Origin: Symbiodinium natans
Taxonomy: Eukaryota; Sar; Dinophyceae; Suessiales; Symbiodiniaceae
DNA: 45,000 bases
Reading direction: 5' to 3'
NCBI GenBank assembly: GCA_905221605.1
Contig: CAJNDS010002557.1
Span: forward strand, 225,001-270,000
Below the pieces are notes generated by a model that was not told the DNA's origin, ran no database searches, and saw only the letters and a list, made by a program, of their open reading frames with translations. Positions 10,406 through 19,411 of the stretch are shown one piece after another; the first letter of the stretch is position 1; each line of letters begins with the position of its first letter. The position numbers and the translations under genes were made by a program.

Positions 10406-10570
10406 ATGGTTTAGGGCTTAGGGTTTAGGATTAGGGGTTTAGGGTTTCGGGTTTCGGGTTAGGGTTTAGGGTTTAGGGTTTAGGGTTCAGGGTTTAGGGT
10501 TTAGGGTTTAGGGTTTGGGGTTTGGGGTTTGGGGTTTAGGGTTTAGGGTTTAGGGTTTCGGGTTTCGGGT

Positions 10571-10765
10571 TTCGGGTTTCTTGGAGGCCGAGCCAAAATC
10601 ACGGTGGAGAACATGACTGGCTTCCCTCCCTTTGGAGGCTCTCTCATACCGTACATTACCTCTCCGGTTCCTTTTGGGGAATATGGCTATAGGGGATTCT
10701 CGTATACTACCAAATATACTACATAGAAGCCGTTGATGCGGAGGCGAATGGTTGATCCATAAAGC
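10571..10765. other. Unique island, possibly exon plus a small element
   Basis: The plus frame is open for 47 codons (ITVENMTGFPPFGGSLIPYI and on), and a minus frame is also open. The phrase GGCTATAGGGGATTCTCGTA near 10687 resembles the centre of the element in the membrane-protein intron (TTCTATAGGGGATTTTCGAG near 20030), so part of this island is probably a relative of that element. Confidence 0.4.
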
Positions 10766-11502
10766 TCTAAACCCTAAACCCAACACCCTACCCTCAACCC
10801 CACTAAGCCCTAAACCCTAAACCCGACAGCCTAAACCCTTCCTCAAAGTGCAACAAACTTTCCCAGCGCAAGGCCTGAAGAGCTAACCTTGCTGCAGGTT
10901 GGGTACAAGCAGGGTTCCGGAATTCAGGTTGGTGTTTGGGTTTGGGGTTTTGTCTAGGGTCTAGGGTCTAGGGTCTAGGGTCTCGGGTCTAGGGTTAGGG
11001 TTCAGGGTTTAGGGTTTAGGGTTTAGGGTTTAGGGTTTAGGCTTTAGGGTTCAGGCATGAGGGGCTGCAGGGTCGTTTTGGTCGGGGTTGCCGAAGCGCA
11101 TGCGGCTGCGACCCCTACACACCCAACCCTATACCCTAAACCCTAAACCCTAATCCCTAAACCCTAAGCCCTAAACCCTAAACCCTAAACCCTTTCTCAT
11201 ACCCGAATCCCCGAAGGCCCAACTCCTGATTACTCCAAACCCTACACCCACAACCCTAAAGCCCCCAAACACGAAACCCTAAACCCTGAAACTAAACCCA
11301 ACTAAAATCCTAAGCCCTAAAAGTCCTGAACCCCAAGAACCCGAATCAAAATCCCAAGCTCTAGACCTTAAGAACCAAGCCCAAAGCCCTAAACCCTAAA
11401 CCCGAAGCCCTAAACCCTAAGCCCTAAACCCTAAACCCTAAACCCTAAACCCTAAACCCTAAACCCTAAACCCTAAACCCTAAACTGTTTACACACTATG
11501 TG

Positions 11503-11571
11503 TTAGCTGGCAAAATGGGAAGCCTCAGGGCCGGGCTGGCCACCCTTCTGCTGCTGGAAGACCCCCTGGCC
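11503..11571 (-). CDS. Candidate terminal exon, Gln-rich tail
   Basis: A CCGCAG|G acceptor is followed by 22 codons, GQGVFQQQKGGQPGPEASHF, then AS and a stop. Gly/Gln-rich tails occur after cold shock domains, and this island lies downstream of cold shock gene 1 on the same strand, so it may be that gene's end. The plus strand is also open here (LRAGLATLLLLEDPLALRHC). Confidence 0.35.
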   Translation of the reverse strand, partial: GQGVFQQQKGGQPGPEASHFAS

Positions 11572-11589
11572 CTGCGGCACTGCTGGGGT

Positions 11590-12110
11590 TTAGGGTTTAT
11601 TTAGGGTTTAGGGTTTAGGGTTTAGGGTTTAGGGTTTAGGGTTTAGGGTTTAGGGTTTAGGGTTTAGGGGTTAGGTGTTTAGGGGCTTAGGGGTCTAGGG
11701 TTTTCGGGGTTTAGGGTCTTTTTCGGGCTTCGGTGTTAGGGTTTAGGGCCTAGGGTTCAAGATGTTGGGGTTTGGGGTTTAGGGTTTAGGGTTTAGGGTT
11801 TAGGGTTTAGGGTTTAGGGTTTAGGGTTTAGGGTTTAGGGTTTAGGGTGGGGTGTGTTTCCTGACATCAAGGTGCGGAGCATTACGGCGCTTGGGGACTT
11901 CCAGCCCGAGCGGGATTCAGGGCTCAGGGTTTAGGGTTTCGCGTTTAGGATTTGGGGGATCATGGTTTAGGGATTTAGGGTTTCGGGTTTAGGGTTTAGG
12001 GTTTAGGGTTTAGGGTTTAGGGTTTAGGGTTTAGGGTTTAGGGTTTAGGGTTTAGGGTTTAGGGTTTAGGGTTTAGGGTTTAGGGTTTAGGGTTTAGGGT
12101 TTAGGGTAAC
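11590..12110 (+). repeat. Three TTTAGGG arrays with short islands
   Basis: Arrays at 11590-11670, 11765-11850 and 11985-12107 are nearly pure, the last with about seventeen units. The island at 11850-11920 is open on both strands (plus: VFPDIKVRSITALGDFQPER) and its status is undecided. Confidence 0.85.
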
Positions 12111-12176
12111 CCCTATCATCAGAGACGCAAGAAGCAAGCTGGGACCAATGCCTTTCCCCAACCACCGCCCCAAGAC

Positions 12177-12235
12177 CTTGGCGAGCACTTGAGCTGACTT
12201 CGAGCTCAGGTAGACAGCACCAGGGGTTGACAGTG
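12177..12235 (-). CDS. Candidate exon, unidentified
   Basis: The minus strand is open across the island and reads STPGAVYLSSKSAQVLAK up to an AAG|GT donor at 12177. The upstream splice site is unclear. It lies downstream of cold shock gene 1 and could be part of it; no family is recognised. Confidence 0.35.
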
Positions 12236-12304
12236 AGTTTAGGGTTTAGGGTTTAGGGTTTAGGGTTTAGGGTTTAGGGTTTAGGGTTTAGGGGTTAGGG
12301 TTGA

Positions 12305-12960
12305 GGGCTTCAGTTGTCACACAGAAACTGGTGCAGGAAAGAGCGCTTTGCAAGCCGCAATCCAACAATGGCAGGCATTGGGGCCTCGGCAATAATCTGC
12401 GAATTGCTTCAGAACCCCCAAAAAACACAAACATATGCTTCCTCGTAAGGGTAATATAGGGATTGTCATTTCTCCATTTTTAGGAGGCTCTTAAGCAAAT
12501 AGCCCCAGCTATGCTTGACTCTTACACAAACTCCACTGGCGCAGAACTCCTCACAGGCAGCTCCCCGTACCTCCCCTCACATTCCGGGGCCGCGGCTTTC
12601 CACCATCCCACTGCGGCTGCTGGTGCTGCTGCTGGTGGTGCTGCTGGTACTGGTGCTGGTTCTGCTGCTGGGGAGCACGCCACATGCCCTGCGCCCACGA
12701 GAAAAAAGAAAGGGCAACGGCGGCCAAGGACGGGCGAAATGCATGTTTTGCTGCGCAGCTCAACCTCCTCAAGGCTCGAACCTACATATACCATATGCAT
12801 ATTATACTTTTTTGCATATATATATATATATATATATATCACAGATACCACACATAGATAGACAGATACATAGAGAGCTAGATAGATAAATACCATATAC
12901 ATGCGTGTATCTATCTGTGAATACATAGATAGATAACAGTATAATACACTGAAACCCACG
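12305..12960. other. Non-array block with CTG and AT microsatellites
   Basis: It holds a GCTGCTGGTGCT-type repeat (12610-12670), an AT run (12815-12838) and GATA-type words (12850-12930). The overlapping ORFs of 73-145 codons translate the CTG repeat (Ala, Leu or Gln runs) and are not supported as genes. Confidence 0.6.
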
Positions 12961-12964
12961 AAAC

Positions 12965-13040
12965 AACCGAGCTTCGGCGTCGGGTGGCCTTCGAAGCTCC
13001 CTTGCCGCTGGCCTTCGGGGGGGCTGGGCGCTCGGGGTGG
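12965..13040 (-). CDS. Candidate exon, basic segment
   Basis: The minus frame reads PERPAPPKASGKGASKATRR followed by RSS, a basic, Pro/Ser-rich stretch like a nucleic-acid-binding linker. It follows a TTTAGGG array (CCCTAAA on this strand). No clear splice sites are placed. A tail of cold shock gene 1 is possible. Confidence 0.35.
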
Positions 13041-13363
13041 ATTTAGGGTTTAGGGTTTAGGGTTTAGGGTGTAGGGTTTAGGGTTTAGGGTGTAGGGTGT
13101 AGGGTTTAGGGTTTAGGGTGTAGGGTGTAGGGTGTAGGATTTAGGGTTTAGGGTTTAGAGTTAGCGTAGGAATCCTGACTTGGCACAGGCCATACGTCCT
13201 AGAACTACAGACAACAGGGTTGAACCTTGAACCCTAAACCCTGAACCCTGAACCCTGAACCCTAAACCCTAAACCCTAAAACCTAAACCCTAAACCCTAA
13301 ACCCTAAACCCTAAATCCTAAACCCTAAACCCTAAACCCTAACTCTAACCCAACAGGAACAGC

Positions 13364-15885
13364 CTAAACTTCTTCCGAGGGACATTATTTCGGTTCTGCC
13401 ACCGGAGATCGTAAGCCTCAGCTGAGCAGGCAAAGGGTGGGGGGAGGGGGAGGGGGGAGGGGGGAGGGGAGGTAGGGTTTAGAGTTTAGAGCTTAGAGTT
13501 TAGGGTTTTAGGGTTTGAGGGTTTGGGAGTTTGAGGGTGTTAGGGTGTTAGGGTTTAGGGTCTTAGGGTCATTGGGTCTTAAACCCTAAACCCTGAACCC
13601 TAAGCCCTAAACCCTAAACCCTAAACCCTAAGCCCTAAACCCTAAACCCTAAACCCTAAACCCTAAACCCTGAACCCTAAACCCTAAACCCTAAACCCCA
13701 TCGCTCTGAAGCCACCTGCGGCTTGTTGTCTTTGTTCAGCGCCACTGCAAAACTTACCTGACGAGCCGCAGAGCTTACCGGTTTAGGGTTTAGGGTTTAG
13801 GGTTTAGGGTTTAGGGTTTAGGGTTTAGGGTTTAGGATTTAGGGTTTAGGGTTTAGGGTTTAGGGTTTAGGGTTTAGGGTTTAGGGTTTTGGGTATAGGG
13901 TATAGGGTATAGGGTTTAGGGTTTAGGGTTTAGGGTTTGGGGTTTGGGGTTTGGGATTTAGGTTTAGGGTTTAGGGGCTAGTTAGTAGGGACTTGGTTCC
14001 GTCTATCATCCAGTGAAGGGACGGAGGGTACCTAATGCAATGTACTAGCCAAAAGCCGTGGACCGTGCCCTGGAAGTCCTGAACCCTAAACCCTAAACCC
14101 TAAACCCTTGTACGAATCATCGAGCTGCTACGCAGCGCTTGCACTATAGAATTCTTGAACAGTAGATCATGAATCCCAAAACCCCCTACACCCTCAACCC
14201 TAAACCATCAACCCTAAACCCTAAACCCTAAACCCGGCAGCAAGAGCTGATCAAAGCAGGCCTCGTCACCCACGTTGAATGCACCCATCTGTTGGCCGAC
14301 CAGGAACACATCATTCCCAAAGACCTGGTCGGTTTAGGGTCCAGGGTTTAGGGTTTAGGGTTTAGGATTCAGGGTTTAAGGTTAAGACTCGTACCCCTAA
14401 GGTTTGTACCCCCAAAGGATACCCTCAATGTACTCCTGATGAGGCCCTTATCTTACCTTCGGGATCTTCAGAAAGGGTCTGAAAACCCAAGGCATCGTCC
14501 GTTGACCAAAAAAATGTTGAGGGTTTAGGGCTTAGGACGGTTTAGGGTTTAGGGTTTAGGGTTTAGAGTTTAGGGTTTAGGGTTGAACCCTAAGGCTAGC
14601 AATCTGGGTTTCAAGGGCCAGGCTTCTCAGGGAGGGAGCCGGGAGCCGGAGGGCATTTTGGAAGTAGGTACCAAACCCTAAACCCTAAACCCGAAACCCT
14701 AAACCCTAAACCCCAAACCCTTGAAACCCTTGAAGCCCTTGAAATCCTTGAAACCCTTGAAATCCTTGAAGCCCTTGAAACCCTTGAAACCCTTGAAGCC
14801 CTTGAAACCCTTGAAACCCTTGAAACCCTTGAAACCCTTGAAACCCTTGAAACCCTTGAAACCCTAAACCCCAACCCCTTGAAGCCCTTGAACTCCTTGA
14901 AACCCTCGTCGACTCGGCTTGCCCGGCCTTGTGGAGCTCCTCGCAGGCGATGAAGCCAAAGCCCTTCGCAGTCCCAAGAAGCAACATACCATTTAGGGGC
15001 TTAGGGTTTTGGGTTAAAGGGTTTAGGGTTTAGGGTTTAGGGTTTAGGGTTTAGGGTTTAGGGTTTAGGGTTTAGGGTTTAGGGTTTAGGGTTTAGGGTT
15101 TAGGGTTTAGGGTTTAGGGTTTAGGGTTTAGGGTTTAGGGTTTAGGGTTTAGGGTTTAGGTTTTAGGGTTTAGGGTTTAGGGTTTAGGGTTTAGGGTTTA
15201 GGGTTTAGGGTTTAGGTTAGGGTTTAGGGTTTAGGGTTTAGGGTTTAGGGTTTAGGGTTTAGGGTTTAGGGTTTAGGGTTTAGGGTTTAGGGTTTAGGGT
15301 TTAGGGTTTAGGGTTTAGGGTTTAGGGATCACAATCTGCATAACCAGGGGTCCACTTGGAGTTTACCTCAAATTGTACTTTGTATTTTGCGTTTAGGGTT
15401 TCAGGGTTTCAGGGTTTCAGGTTGGGATTGTAAGGCTTCACACCTACTGGAAACCAATGACCGCACGGGGTAGCAGCAACCAGCAACCAAACCCTAAATC
15501 CCAAACCCTAAACCCTAAACCCCAAACCCTACACCCTAAACCCTAAGCCCCAAGCCTTCTCAGTGTTGAAGGACTTGATGAAACCGTCGGAGCGCCTCTC
15601 CACCAGGGCCTTCAGGGTCATGCTGGATTCCCTATTTTCAAGAACCCCATGCGGCTAACTTACGCCTAAACCCTACAGACGGAACCCTCAACCCCGAACC
15701 CTAAACCCTAAACCTGAAACCTTTAACCCTAAACCCTAAACCCGAAACCCGAAACCCTAAATCCTAAATCCTGCTGCTGCCCGGCCTTGATGGGAGGATA
15801 CGTCAGGTCCGGTACGGAGAACGACACCACCGAAGGGGCCAGTTCCGGCCTGAGGTTGATCATTCGCAGCTTGCGCAGCCGTTAT
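13364..15885 (-). CDS. Cold shock domain protein, gene 1 (six exons)
   Basis: Six minus-strand exons give one complete cold shock domain. 15781-15885 reads APSVVSFSVPDLTYPPIKAG (start uncertain). 15556-15631 ends RRSDGFIKSFNTEK. 14928-14963, only 36 bases, is GFGFIACEELHK (RNP1). 14262-14324 begins VFGNDVFLVGQQMGAF (RNP2) and ends NVGDE. 13716-13757 is VSFAVALNKDNKPQ. 13364-13416 begins AYDLRWQNRNNVPRKK. Introns are 149, 592, 603, 504 and 299 bases; donors are GC four times and GT once, all acceptors AG|G, all with arrays. Phases agree at every junction and the result follows the family from first to last beta strand without gaps. The function inferred is single-stranded RNA or DNA binding. 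The 5' end and the stop are not identified. Confidence 0.88.
14720..14870 (-). repeat. 9-base variant array (CCCTTGAAA)
   Basis: About sixteen units of CCCTTGAAA or CCCTTGAAG. It lies in the third intron of cold shock gene 1, close to the 5' splice site at 14927. ORFs here encode only FQG or RVS repeats and are not genes. Confidence 0.92.
14990..15330 (+). repeat. Long TTTAGGG array in intron
   Basis: Nearly fifty units with a few single-base slips. It fills the 3' part of the 592-base second intron of cold shock gene 1, so the transcript there reads CCCTAAA, ending about 25 bases before the AG at 14965-14964. Confidence 0.95.
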
Positions 15886-16011
15886 CGGTTTAGGGTTTAG
15901 GGTTTAGGGTTTAGGGTTTAAGGTTTAGGGTTTAGGGCTTAGGGCTCAGGGCTTAGGGTTTAGGGCTTTGGGCTTAGGGCTTAGGGTTTAAGGTTTAGGG
16001 ATTAGGGTTTG

Positions 16012-16324
16012 GATGTCAGGGTGTACCACATGTTCGTTCAGGCAACTTTCTGGGCACCTGAAAGCGTAGGGCTAGCTCTCATAACCTTCGGACCTACCTA
16101 GCCCTCTGACACATATCTCCGGTATTCCGCCCACATCATCTGCCAGAGCACAAGCAAAAACACAGTTCTGGCCGAATGCCAGAACCTTAAACCCTTTAAG
16201 CCCTTCACTTGTAAAGCCAAGCCCTAAACCGGTTGAGCTCCTGTCTCCTCTCCAAGCGTAGCTCAACGGACTGACACAAAATACAGAGCGAGGGAGCCAG
16301 GGTGAGAGAGTTCAGGGTTCAGGG
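16012..16324. other. Non-array island, no clear exon
   Basis: The minus ORF at 16072-16266 runs into the flanking telomere-like words and shows no domain. The right part leads into a short inverted-repeat element. Nothing else can be supported. Confidence 0.45.
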
Positions 16325-16425
16325 TTGGGATGTTCCCCCTCATATGAACAATCCAGAATAGGGATTCTGAGAGGGGGTACGATAATCCCTATTAGAACCT
16401 GTCAGTATAAGGGGGAACATCCCAA
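16325..16425. mobile_element. Short inverted-repeat element, TTGGGATGTTCC family
   Basis: It has a perfect 16-base terminal inverted repeat, TTGGGATGTTCCCCCT at 16325-16340 and its complement at 16410-16425. The 101-base element has no coding capacity, as in a miniature inverted-repeat element. Related copies are at 24642-24735 and 28829-28915; shared inner words are CAGTCC/CAATCC and GGGGGTAC. Confidence 0.85.
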
Positions 16426-17056
16426 GTTGAGGATTTCAAGTGTAGGGTTTAGACCATTGCACAGGATCGATGCTTTATAAGATGACGACTTTAAGGATCC
16501 CATCCCTGGTCCCTGAACCCTGAAATCCTAGTCCTAGCTCGCCCCCCCCCTCTCCAAGAGTGCAAGCGGTTTAGGGTTGCTTAGGGTTTAGGGTTTAGGG
16601 TGAGGGGTTTTGGGTCTAGGGACTAGGGTTTAGGGTGTAGGGTTTAGGGTTTAAGGTTTAGGGTTTGGGGTTTGGGGTTTGGGGTTTGGGGTTTAGGGTT
16701 TAGGGCACCTGTCATTCTGACTTGCTCTGCACTCACCAGAAACATCAATAGACACTCTACTTCATATGACTAGGGTTTAGGGTTTAGGGTTTAGGGTTTA
16801 GGGTTTAGGGTTTAGGGTTTAGGGTTTAGGGTTTAGGGTTTAGGGTTTAGGGATTAGGGTTTGGGGTTTAGGGTTTAGGGTTTAGACCTCAAAGCTCGCA
16901 GGTCCAAGTGGCCGCGACTCGAGGACGGAGCAGATCACGCTGACAGCAGACTGTTCGTCCAAGGCCCTTGGAAGGTCGCAGAATCTCTCCTAAACCCTAA
17001 ACCCTAAACCCCTAAACCCTAAACCCTAAACCCTAAACCCTAAACCCTAAACCCTA

Positions 17057-17151
17057 GGGCGTGGAGTGAATGCCATAGAGAGCTTGACACCAGCTTCTCC
17101 TCCCCTCTCAGCTGCCAACGCGACATTTTCTGCCAACGTCTGGAGAGCATC
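17057..17151 (-). CDS. Candidate exon, unidentified
   Basis: A CACAAG|G acceptor precedes 31 codons reading DALQTLAENVALAAERGGEA and then GVKLSMAFTPR. The donor would be the GT of the first telomere-like unit. The sequence has the make-up of a real amphipathic helix and a beta segment, but the family is not recognised. The plus strand is open for a shorter stretch (RDIFCQRLESILVMQ). Confidence 0.48.
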
Positions 17152-17454
17152 CTTGTGATGCAAGGCCAAGTTTTGGGGCTTAGGATGTACTTGGGGTTTA
17201 GGGTTTAGGGTTTAGGGTTTAGGGTTTAGGGTTTAGGGTTTAGGGTTTAGGGTTTAGGGTTTAGGGTTTAGGGTTTAGGGTTTAGGGTTTAGGGTCTAGG
17301 GTCCCACTCCAGGGATCGAGGTCGGGCTACATCTTCGGTGTCGCACAGCGAGCCACTCTTTTGCCAGGAAGGCTTACCCCTAAACCCTAAACCCTAAACC
17401 CCAAACCCTAAACCCTAAACCCTAAACCCTAAACCCGAGACCCCGAACCCGAAA

Positions 17455-17605
17455 CCTGTACTCAACACCCTTGAAAGCGCCAGGAGCGCAAGCAAAACTC
17501 AGTTCCGTGAGCCCAAGAAACAGGAACTCGCCATCATCTTAGGGGCCTTGCTTGTGCGAAGGGGTATTTCGGAGAGCTTGTACTTCGACCTATGTCGGGA
17601 CGGCG
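17455..17605. CDS. Candidate exon island, strand unresolved
   Basis: The plus frame is open for about 50 codons, including KKQELAIILGALLVRRGISE and then SLYFDLCRDG before a stop. A minus frame reads DDGEFLFLGLTELSFACAPG. The plus frame is longer, but the neighbours read minus. No family is recognised. Confidence 0.35.
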
Positions 17606-17664
17606 CCAAACCCTGACCCTTAAACCCTTAAACCCGAACCTTGAACCCTAAACCCTGAACCCTA

Positions 17665-17930
17665 AACCCTCCTTCCCCCACACCCTCCCAAAGCCCAGCT
17701 CCTGCTCCATCGCTGTCCCCGGCCTTTGCTGAAGCGACCCGGCCGGCAAATCGCTGAGCCGAAATCGGCGTGCGCCGGAGCGTTTTGGGCACCCTAAGCC
17801 CTAAGCCCTAAACCCTAAACCCTAAACCCTAAACCCTAAACCCTGAACTCACAAGGCTTGACAACAGGCTAAACAACAGGCTGAAACTGTGTGCGCCTCT
17901 CCCACAAGCCCAGGACCAGGAGTCCAAGGG
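17665..17930. other. Two further exon-like islands, strand unresolved
   Basis: Island 17670-17795 is open on both strands (plus LLLHRCPRPLLKRPGRQIAE; minus TLRRTPISAQRFAGRVASAK). Island 17845-17930 is also open on both (plus RLDNRLNNRLKLCAPLPQ; minus LGLLVLGLWERRTQFQ). Neither can be assigned. Confidence 0.3.
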
Positions 17931-17999
17931 GTTTAGGGTTTAGGGTTTAGGGTTAGGGTTTAGGGTTTCGGGTTTAGGGTTTAGGGTTTAGGGTTTAGG

Positions 18000-18110
18000 G
18001 GCTTAGGGGTTTTGGGGGCTTAGGGGCTTAGGGGCTTAGGGGCTTAGGGGCTTAGGGGCTTAGGGGCTTAGGGGCTTAGGGGCTTAGGGGCTTGGGGGCT
18101 TGGGGGCTTA
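18000..18110 (+). repeat. 9-base variant array (GGGGCTTAG)
   Basis: About twelve tandem copies of TTAGGGGCT are embedded at the right end of a TTTAGGG array, a homogenised variant block. Confidence 0.92.
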
Positions 18111-18218
18111 GGAGCTTAAGGGTTTAGGGGTTAAGGGGTTTAGTGGATCTAGGGGTTTCAGGTTGAAGGGGTTCAGGCTTTAACGACACCTGCAACTGCC
18201 ACCCCCCCCCCCCCCCTC

Positions 18219-18311
18219 CTGGGGAACGACATCGCAGACAGCGGAGATGGCTTCGCCTTCCTCAGGTTGGGAAAGCTGCTTCGATTCTGCAGATGAGTAA
18301 GCATGAGCCAT
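18219..18311 (-). CDS. Candidate exon, possible initial exon
   Basis: The minus strand has an ATG at 18311 and reads MAHAYSSAESKQLSQPEEGE and then AISAVCDVVPQ before a run of C/G. The composition is acidic and protein-like. A plus frame is also open (DSGDGFAFLRLGKLLRF). The stop or donor is lost in the G-run. Confidence 0.33.
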
Positions 18312-18597
18312 CACTGATGACGCATTTGCTACTCTGGGAACCCCCCATACTTTCCGTGACGGCCTGCATTTAGTCCCTCACGTCAGCCTCATTCTCAACA
18401 AGTCGGAGCTTCATGGAACTGAACCTGCAGCCCACCTCTTACTATAGTTATGTTCTGTCCTTGATATTCCTGGTAGTCGCATGATGAGTAGTACGAAACC
18501 CTAAACCCTAAACCCTAAAACCTAAAATGTTAGTAGTTCTGCAATCATTCGGAACATCATGCTCAGTTGCAATTTTTGCTAGAGGCTGCTACAGCAC

Positions 18598-19018
18598 CTC
18601 GGTGAGGATGTTCTGTCCCTTCACTATCTCTCGCTCGATCACCATACGATGAAATTCCTAGGGTTTAGGGTTTAGGGTTTAGGGTTTAGGGTTTAGGGTT
18701 TAGGGTTTAGGGTTTAGGGTTTAGGGTTTAGGGTTTAGGGTTTAGGGTTTAGGGTTTAAGGTTGTTTGTTCATGTTCTTATTCGCCGTGGTAGTTCGATT
18801 TTGCGCTGTGCAGTCATGCCAAGCTGGAAGCTTGCCGTTTCTGCAAAAATGGCGGAATTGCTCCCTGCGTGAACATGTGAGTCCGGGTTGAGGGCGACTT
18901 GGGAGGTTTTAGGGGTTAGGGTTTAGGGTTTAGGGTTTAGGGTTTAGGGCCTGGTAGATCCATTCGATTCCGCCATTGCGGCTTCAAATGCTTCAAGAAC
19001 CAGAAACGAGCCCGGCTT
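18598..19018 (-). CDS. Candidate three-exon gene segment, unidentified
   Basis: Exon 18951-19018 follows CCTGCAG and reads KPGSFLVLEAFEAAMAESNG before a GC donor that overlaps the first CCCTAAA unit. The next exon starts after CACGCAG|G at about 18861 and continues in phase as EQFRHFCRNGKLPAWHDCT to a GC donor. Exon 18598-18657 starts at an acceptor that is itself part of the array (CCCTAG|G) and reads EFHRMVIEREIVKGQNILTE before GAG|GT. Phases agree. The gene lies 3' of the membrane-protein gene on the same strand. The product is not recognised. The middle exon has a second open frame. Confidence 0.45.
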
Positions 19019-19154
19019 CTGCAGGCTCCCAAGAGTGCGGCAATCCCTGCAAGTCGTTGGGCCCGCCAGATTACGCCGACACTTTTTCTGACGCTCTGGG
19101 GCCCTATGGGCACAAGACCAGTGCCGCTTGTGGAGGCATCTGGGGGTTTACGAA

Positions 19155-19320
19155 CATCGGGGGCCCCTAAATACGACCGCCCAAAGAGTAGGATCCCCTT
19201 AATTATAATGAGGACCCCAATAAGGTACCCCGAAATTTCGGAAGCCATCGGAGACACCTAAAGTAGGATCCCCTTAGAATAAAGGACAGGCACCCCCCCC
19301 ATAAGGACCCCAATAGGGCC
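19155..19320 (-). mobile_element. Two copies of the GGTACCTTATTGGGGTCC repeat
   Basis: The minus strand carries GGTACCTTATTGGGGTCCTC...AAGGGGATCCTACTCTTTGGG (about 19155-19235) and a second, more diverged copy (19260-19320). They match the family copies at 27411-27500, 34061-34140 and 41531-41625. They lie just downstream of the membrane-protein stop codon. No coding capacity or clear terminal repeats. Confidence 0.7.
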
Positions 19321-19411
19321 CTAAACCCTAACCCCTAACCCCTAAACCCTAAACCCTAAACCCTAAACCCTAAACCCTAATAAGATCGTAAGACCCCCCC
19401 CCATCTTTCTC

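Noticed and set aside
10160-10428. ORFs rich in Leu/Phe, Ser or Pro/Leu
   Set aside because: They are translations of the CTTCCT microsatellite in three frames.
12511-12959. ORFs of 116-145 codons with Ala, Leu or Gln runs
   Set aside because: They arise from a GCTGCTG repeat and an AT microsatellite and have no domain.
13345-13420. Plus-strand exon EQPKLLPRDIISVLPPEI with a GTAAGC donor
   Set aside because: It looked perfect, but the minus reading AYDLRWQN continues the cold shock domain of gene 1 in phase.
14233-14335. Plus-strand exon QELIKAGLVTHVECTHLL
   Set aside because: The minus reading VFGNDVFLVGQQ is the RNP2 part of the cold shock domain.
14611-14987. Two minus ORFs of 87 and 93 codons
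   Set aside because: They mostly translate the CCCTTGAAA array (RVS or FQG repeats); only the 36-base exon inside is real.
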